64,000 bases of DNA. Source: Elstera cyanobacteriorum. Its GTDB lineage: Bacteria; Pseudomonadota; Alphaproteobacteria; Elsterales; Elsteraceae. Shown in pieces: positions 62,753-64,000 of the stretch (position 1 is the first letter of the stretch; each line of letters begins with the position of its first letter). The stretch spans positions 461,846 to 525,845 of the forward strand of contig NZ_NOXS01000033.1 of the NCBI RefSeq assembly GCF_002251735.1. The letters run 5' to 3'. The notes beneath the pieces are model-generated. The model saw nothing but the letters and a program-made list of their open reading frames with translations, ran no database searches and was not told where the DNA came from. Position numbers and translations under genes: made by a program.

Positions 62753-63696
62753 CCGGCCCGGCGCAAACGCGGATCGAGCCATAGATAGGCGAGATCGACC
62801 AGCAGATTGACGGTAATCACCACGGCGGCCAGCAGCATCGCCACATCCTTCACCACGATCAGATCACGCTGGTTCATGGCTTGATAGAGCAGCCGCCCGA
62901 GGCCGGGCAGGGCGAAAATATTCTCCACCAGAATCGCCCCGGCGACGAGGAAGGAGAATTGCAACCCCAGGATCGTTACGATGGGCACCAGGGCAGCGCG
63001 CAGGGCGTGGCGCACCAGTACCCGCTGGTCGGACAGGCCCTTCGCCCGGGCGGTGCGGATATAGTCTTCGCTCAAAACCTCCAGCACCGCCGCGCGAGCC
63101 ACCCGGGTCAAAATCGCCGCCTGGGGCAGGGCGAGCGCCAGCGCGGGCAGCAGCAGCGCGTGCAGCCCCGGCAGCAGCCCCTGTCCCCAGCCGGGAAAAC
63201 TACCCACGGGGAACAGCGGCCAGGTTAGGGCGAAGCCGAGGATCAGTAGAAGACCAATCCAAAAATTCGGTACCGCCACCCCCAGTTGCGCAAAAATCAT
63301 CACCCCGGTATCGGCGGCCCGCCCGTGTTTGGCGGCGGCCAGGGTGCCGAGCGGCAGGGCGATCAGCGTGGAGAGGGCAATCGCCAGCAGCGCCAGGGGC
63401 AAGGTCAGGCTCAGTCGGTCGGCGATCAACTCCGCTACCGGCACGCGATAGGTATAGCTGAGGCCAAAATCACCGTGCAGCATGCCCCAGATCCAGCCGA
63501 GGTAGCGCGCGGCGGCAGGACCGTCGAGGCCCAATTCGCGGCGCACGGCAGCCAGCGTATCGGGCTGCGCCTCCAGCCCCAGCATCACCGCCGCCGGGTC
63601 GCCGGGCAGCACTTCGAGCAGCGTGAACAGCACCAGCGATCCCAAAATCAGGGTCGCAAGCGCCGTGCCGAGGCGGGAGAGGAGCGGGCGGAGCAT
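62749..63696 (-). CDS. Peptide ABC transporter permease (DppB/OppB type)
   Basis: A ~315-residue permease. LGSLVLFTLLEVLPGDPAAVMLG, RRELGLDGPAAARYLGWIWGMLHGDFGLSYTYRVPVAELIADRLSLTL and the EAA loop TARAKGLSDQRVLVRHALRAALVPIVTILGL define the DppB type. About six helices. ATG 63696 is preferred; a TTG at 63720 is possible and neither has a strong Shine-Dalgarno. Confidence 0.92.
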   Translation of the reverse strand: MLRPLLSRLGTALATLILGSLVLFTLLEVLPGDPAAVMLGLEAQPDTLAAVRRELGLDGPAAARYLGWIWGMLHGDFGLSYTYRVPVAELIADRLSLTLPLALLAIALSTLIALPLGTLAAAKHGRAADTGVMIFAQLGVAVPNFWIGLLLILGFALTWPLFPVGSFPGWGQGLLPGLHALLLPALALALPQAAILTRVARAAVLEVLSEDYIRTARAKGLSDQRVLVRHALRAALVPIVTILGLQFSFLVAGAILVENIFALPGLGRLLYQAMNQRDLIVVKDVAMLLAAVVITVNLLVDLAYLWLDPRLRRAG

Positions 63697-63757
63697 CGGG
63701 GCCAATACGGTTAGCGGCAAAACGGGGCGGCGCCGGGCTGGGCCGCCCCGATGGCGC

Positions 63758-64000
63758 CTAGTGCCAGCTTACCTCCACGACATCGTTTGCCGGAATGGGC
63801 TGATTGTCCCATAGGCCTTTTAGCTTGGCGTTCCAAACGCCGAGTTTCGGCAGCAAGAAGAGAAAGAGCGCCGGGGCGTCTTCGGCAAGCTGCTTCTGCG
63901 CTTTACCCAACAGGGCGAGGCGCTGGGGCGTATCGGCGGTGGCGTTAACCTCGGCCATGATCGCCTTCATTGCGGCGTTCTGATAGTTGAAGTAATAGGC
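63758..64000 (-). CDS. Peptide ABC transporter substrate-binding protein, C-terminal end (5'-truncated by window edge)
   Basis: The last 80 residues of a family 5 solute-binding protein (NATADTPQRLALLGKAQKQLAEDAPALFLFLLPKLGVWNAKLKGLWDNQPIPANDVVEVSWH). The frame is open to base 64000, so the start lies outside the window. Its position upstream of the DppB-like gene on the same strand and the AEDAPALFLF...W...L typical ending support the call. It is the first gene of this peptide or nickel-type importer operon. Confidence 0.85.
   Translation of the reverse strand, partial: AYYFNYQNAAMKAIMAEVNATADTPQRLALLGKAQKQLAEDAPALFLFLLPKLGVWNAKLKGLWDNQPIPANDVVEVSWH

Overview
The window looks like a chromosomal segment of an alphaproteobacterium, most likely in or near the Rhodospirillales. 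GC is high by eye (roughly low to mid 60s percent). The lineage evidence is a circularly permuted two-piece tmRNA gene with an ANDN-type tag, an alphaproteobacterial SspB, a DUF1491 protein, and many proteins that read like Rhodospirillales homologues. Coding density is very high. No rRNA, tRNA, insertion sequence, phage or CRISPR array was seen, so this is mostly core and metabolic chromosome with a few possible acquired genes.

Layout. 1-4.2 kb: M32 carboxypeptidase (cut by the window edge), threonine synthase, M16 peptidase, GNAT. 4.2-7.0 kb, minus strand: hydroxyacid dehydrogenase, AraC regulator, LysE exporter, DUF1272. 7.1-10.7 kb: SH3 protein, then a radical SAM / UbiA / protein-methyltransferase run and DUF805. 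10.9-18.3 kb: DUF4394 protein, SDR, TetR, VOC, a chemoreceptor, a K+/H+ antiporter and rsmE. 18.3-28.3 kb: gshA, an orphan solute-binding protein, a TetR/DUF1772 pair, lepA, epmA, an RNA methyltransferase and aminopeptidase P. 28.3-37.9 kb: TSUP permease, a thyX/DUF3293/M14 run, CDGSH protein, ABC exporter, second chemoreceptor, MFS, DUF523. 37.8-41.1 kb: sspB, a dgdR/dgdA pair (2,2-dialkylglycine decarboxylase) and ssrA. 41.1-47.8 kb: small CDF transporter, D-threonine aldolase-like enzyme, class I fumarase, FecR/OmpA pair, AAC(3)-I-like acetyltransferase, photolyase. 48-50.9 kb: atypical OmpR-type regulator, NIPSNAP/TetR pair with twin operators, HAD phosphatase. 51-59.4 kb: a complete nucleoside uptake and catabolism operon. 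59.4-64 kb: GNAT, a tiny ORFan, and a peptide ABC transporter operon cut by the right edge.

Functional themes. (1) Nucleoside salvage: a BMP-type binding protein, ATPase and two permeases feed cytidine deaminase, purine nucleoside phosphorylase, deoxyribose-phosphate aldolase and thymidine phosphorylase, with a DUF1491 gene translationally coupled in the middle. (2) Ribosome rescue and proteolysis: ssrA and its tag adaptor sspB lie about 2.5 kb apart. (3) Three divergent regulator/target pairs with TetR-type regulators carry clear palindromic operators. (4) Six of eleven convergent protein-gene pairs overlap by exactly 4 bp, sharing tail-to-tail stop codons.

No wholly new defence or mobile system was found. 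The most interesting items are the AAC(3)-I homologue of lower GC, the DUF1491 link to nucleoside salvage, a compositionally foreign in-frame insert in rsmE, the complete dgdR/dgdA module, the short ssrA tag, and the shared-stop architecture.
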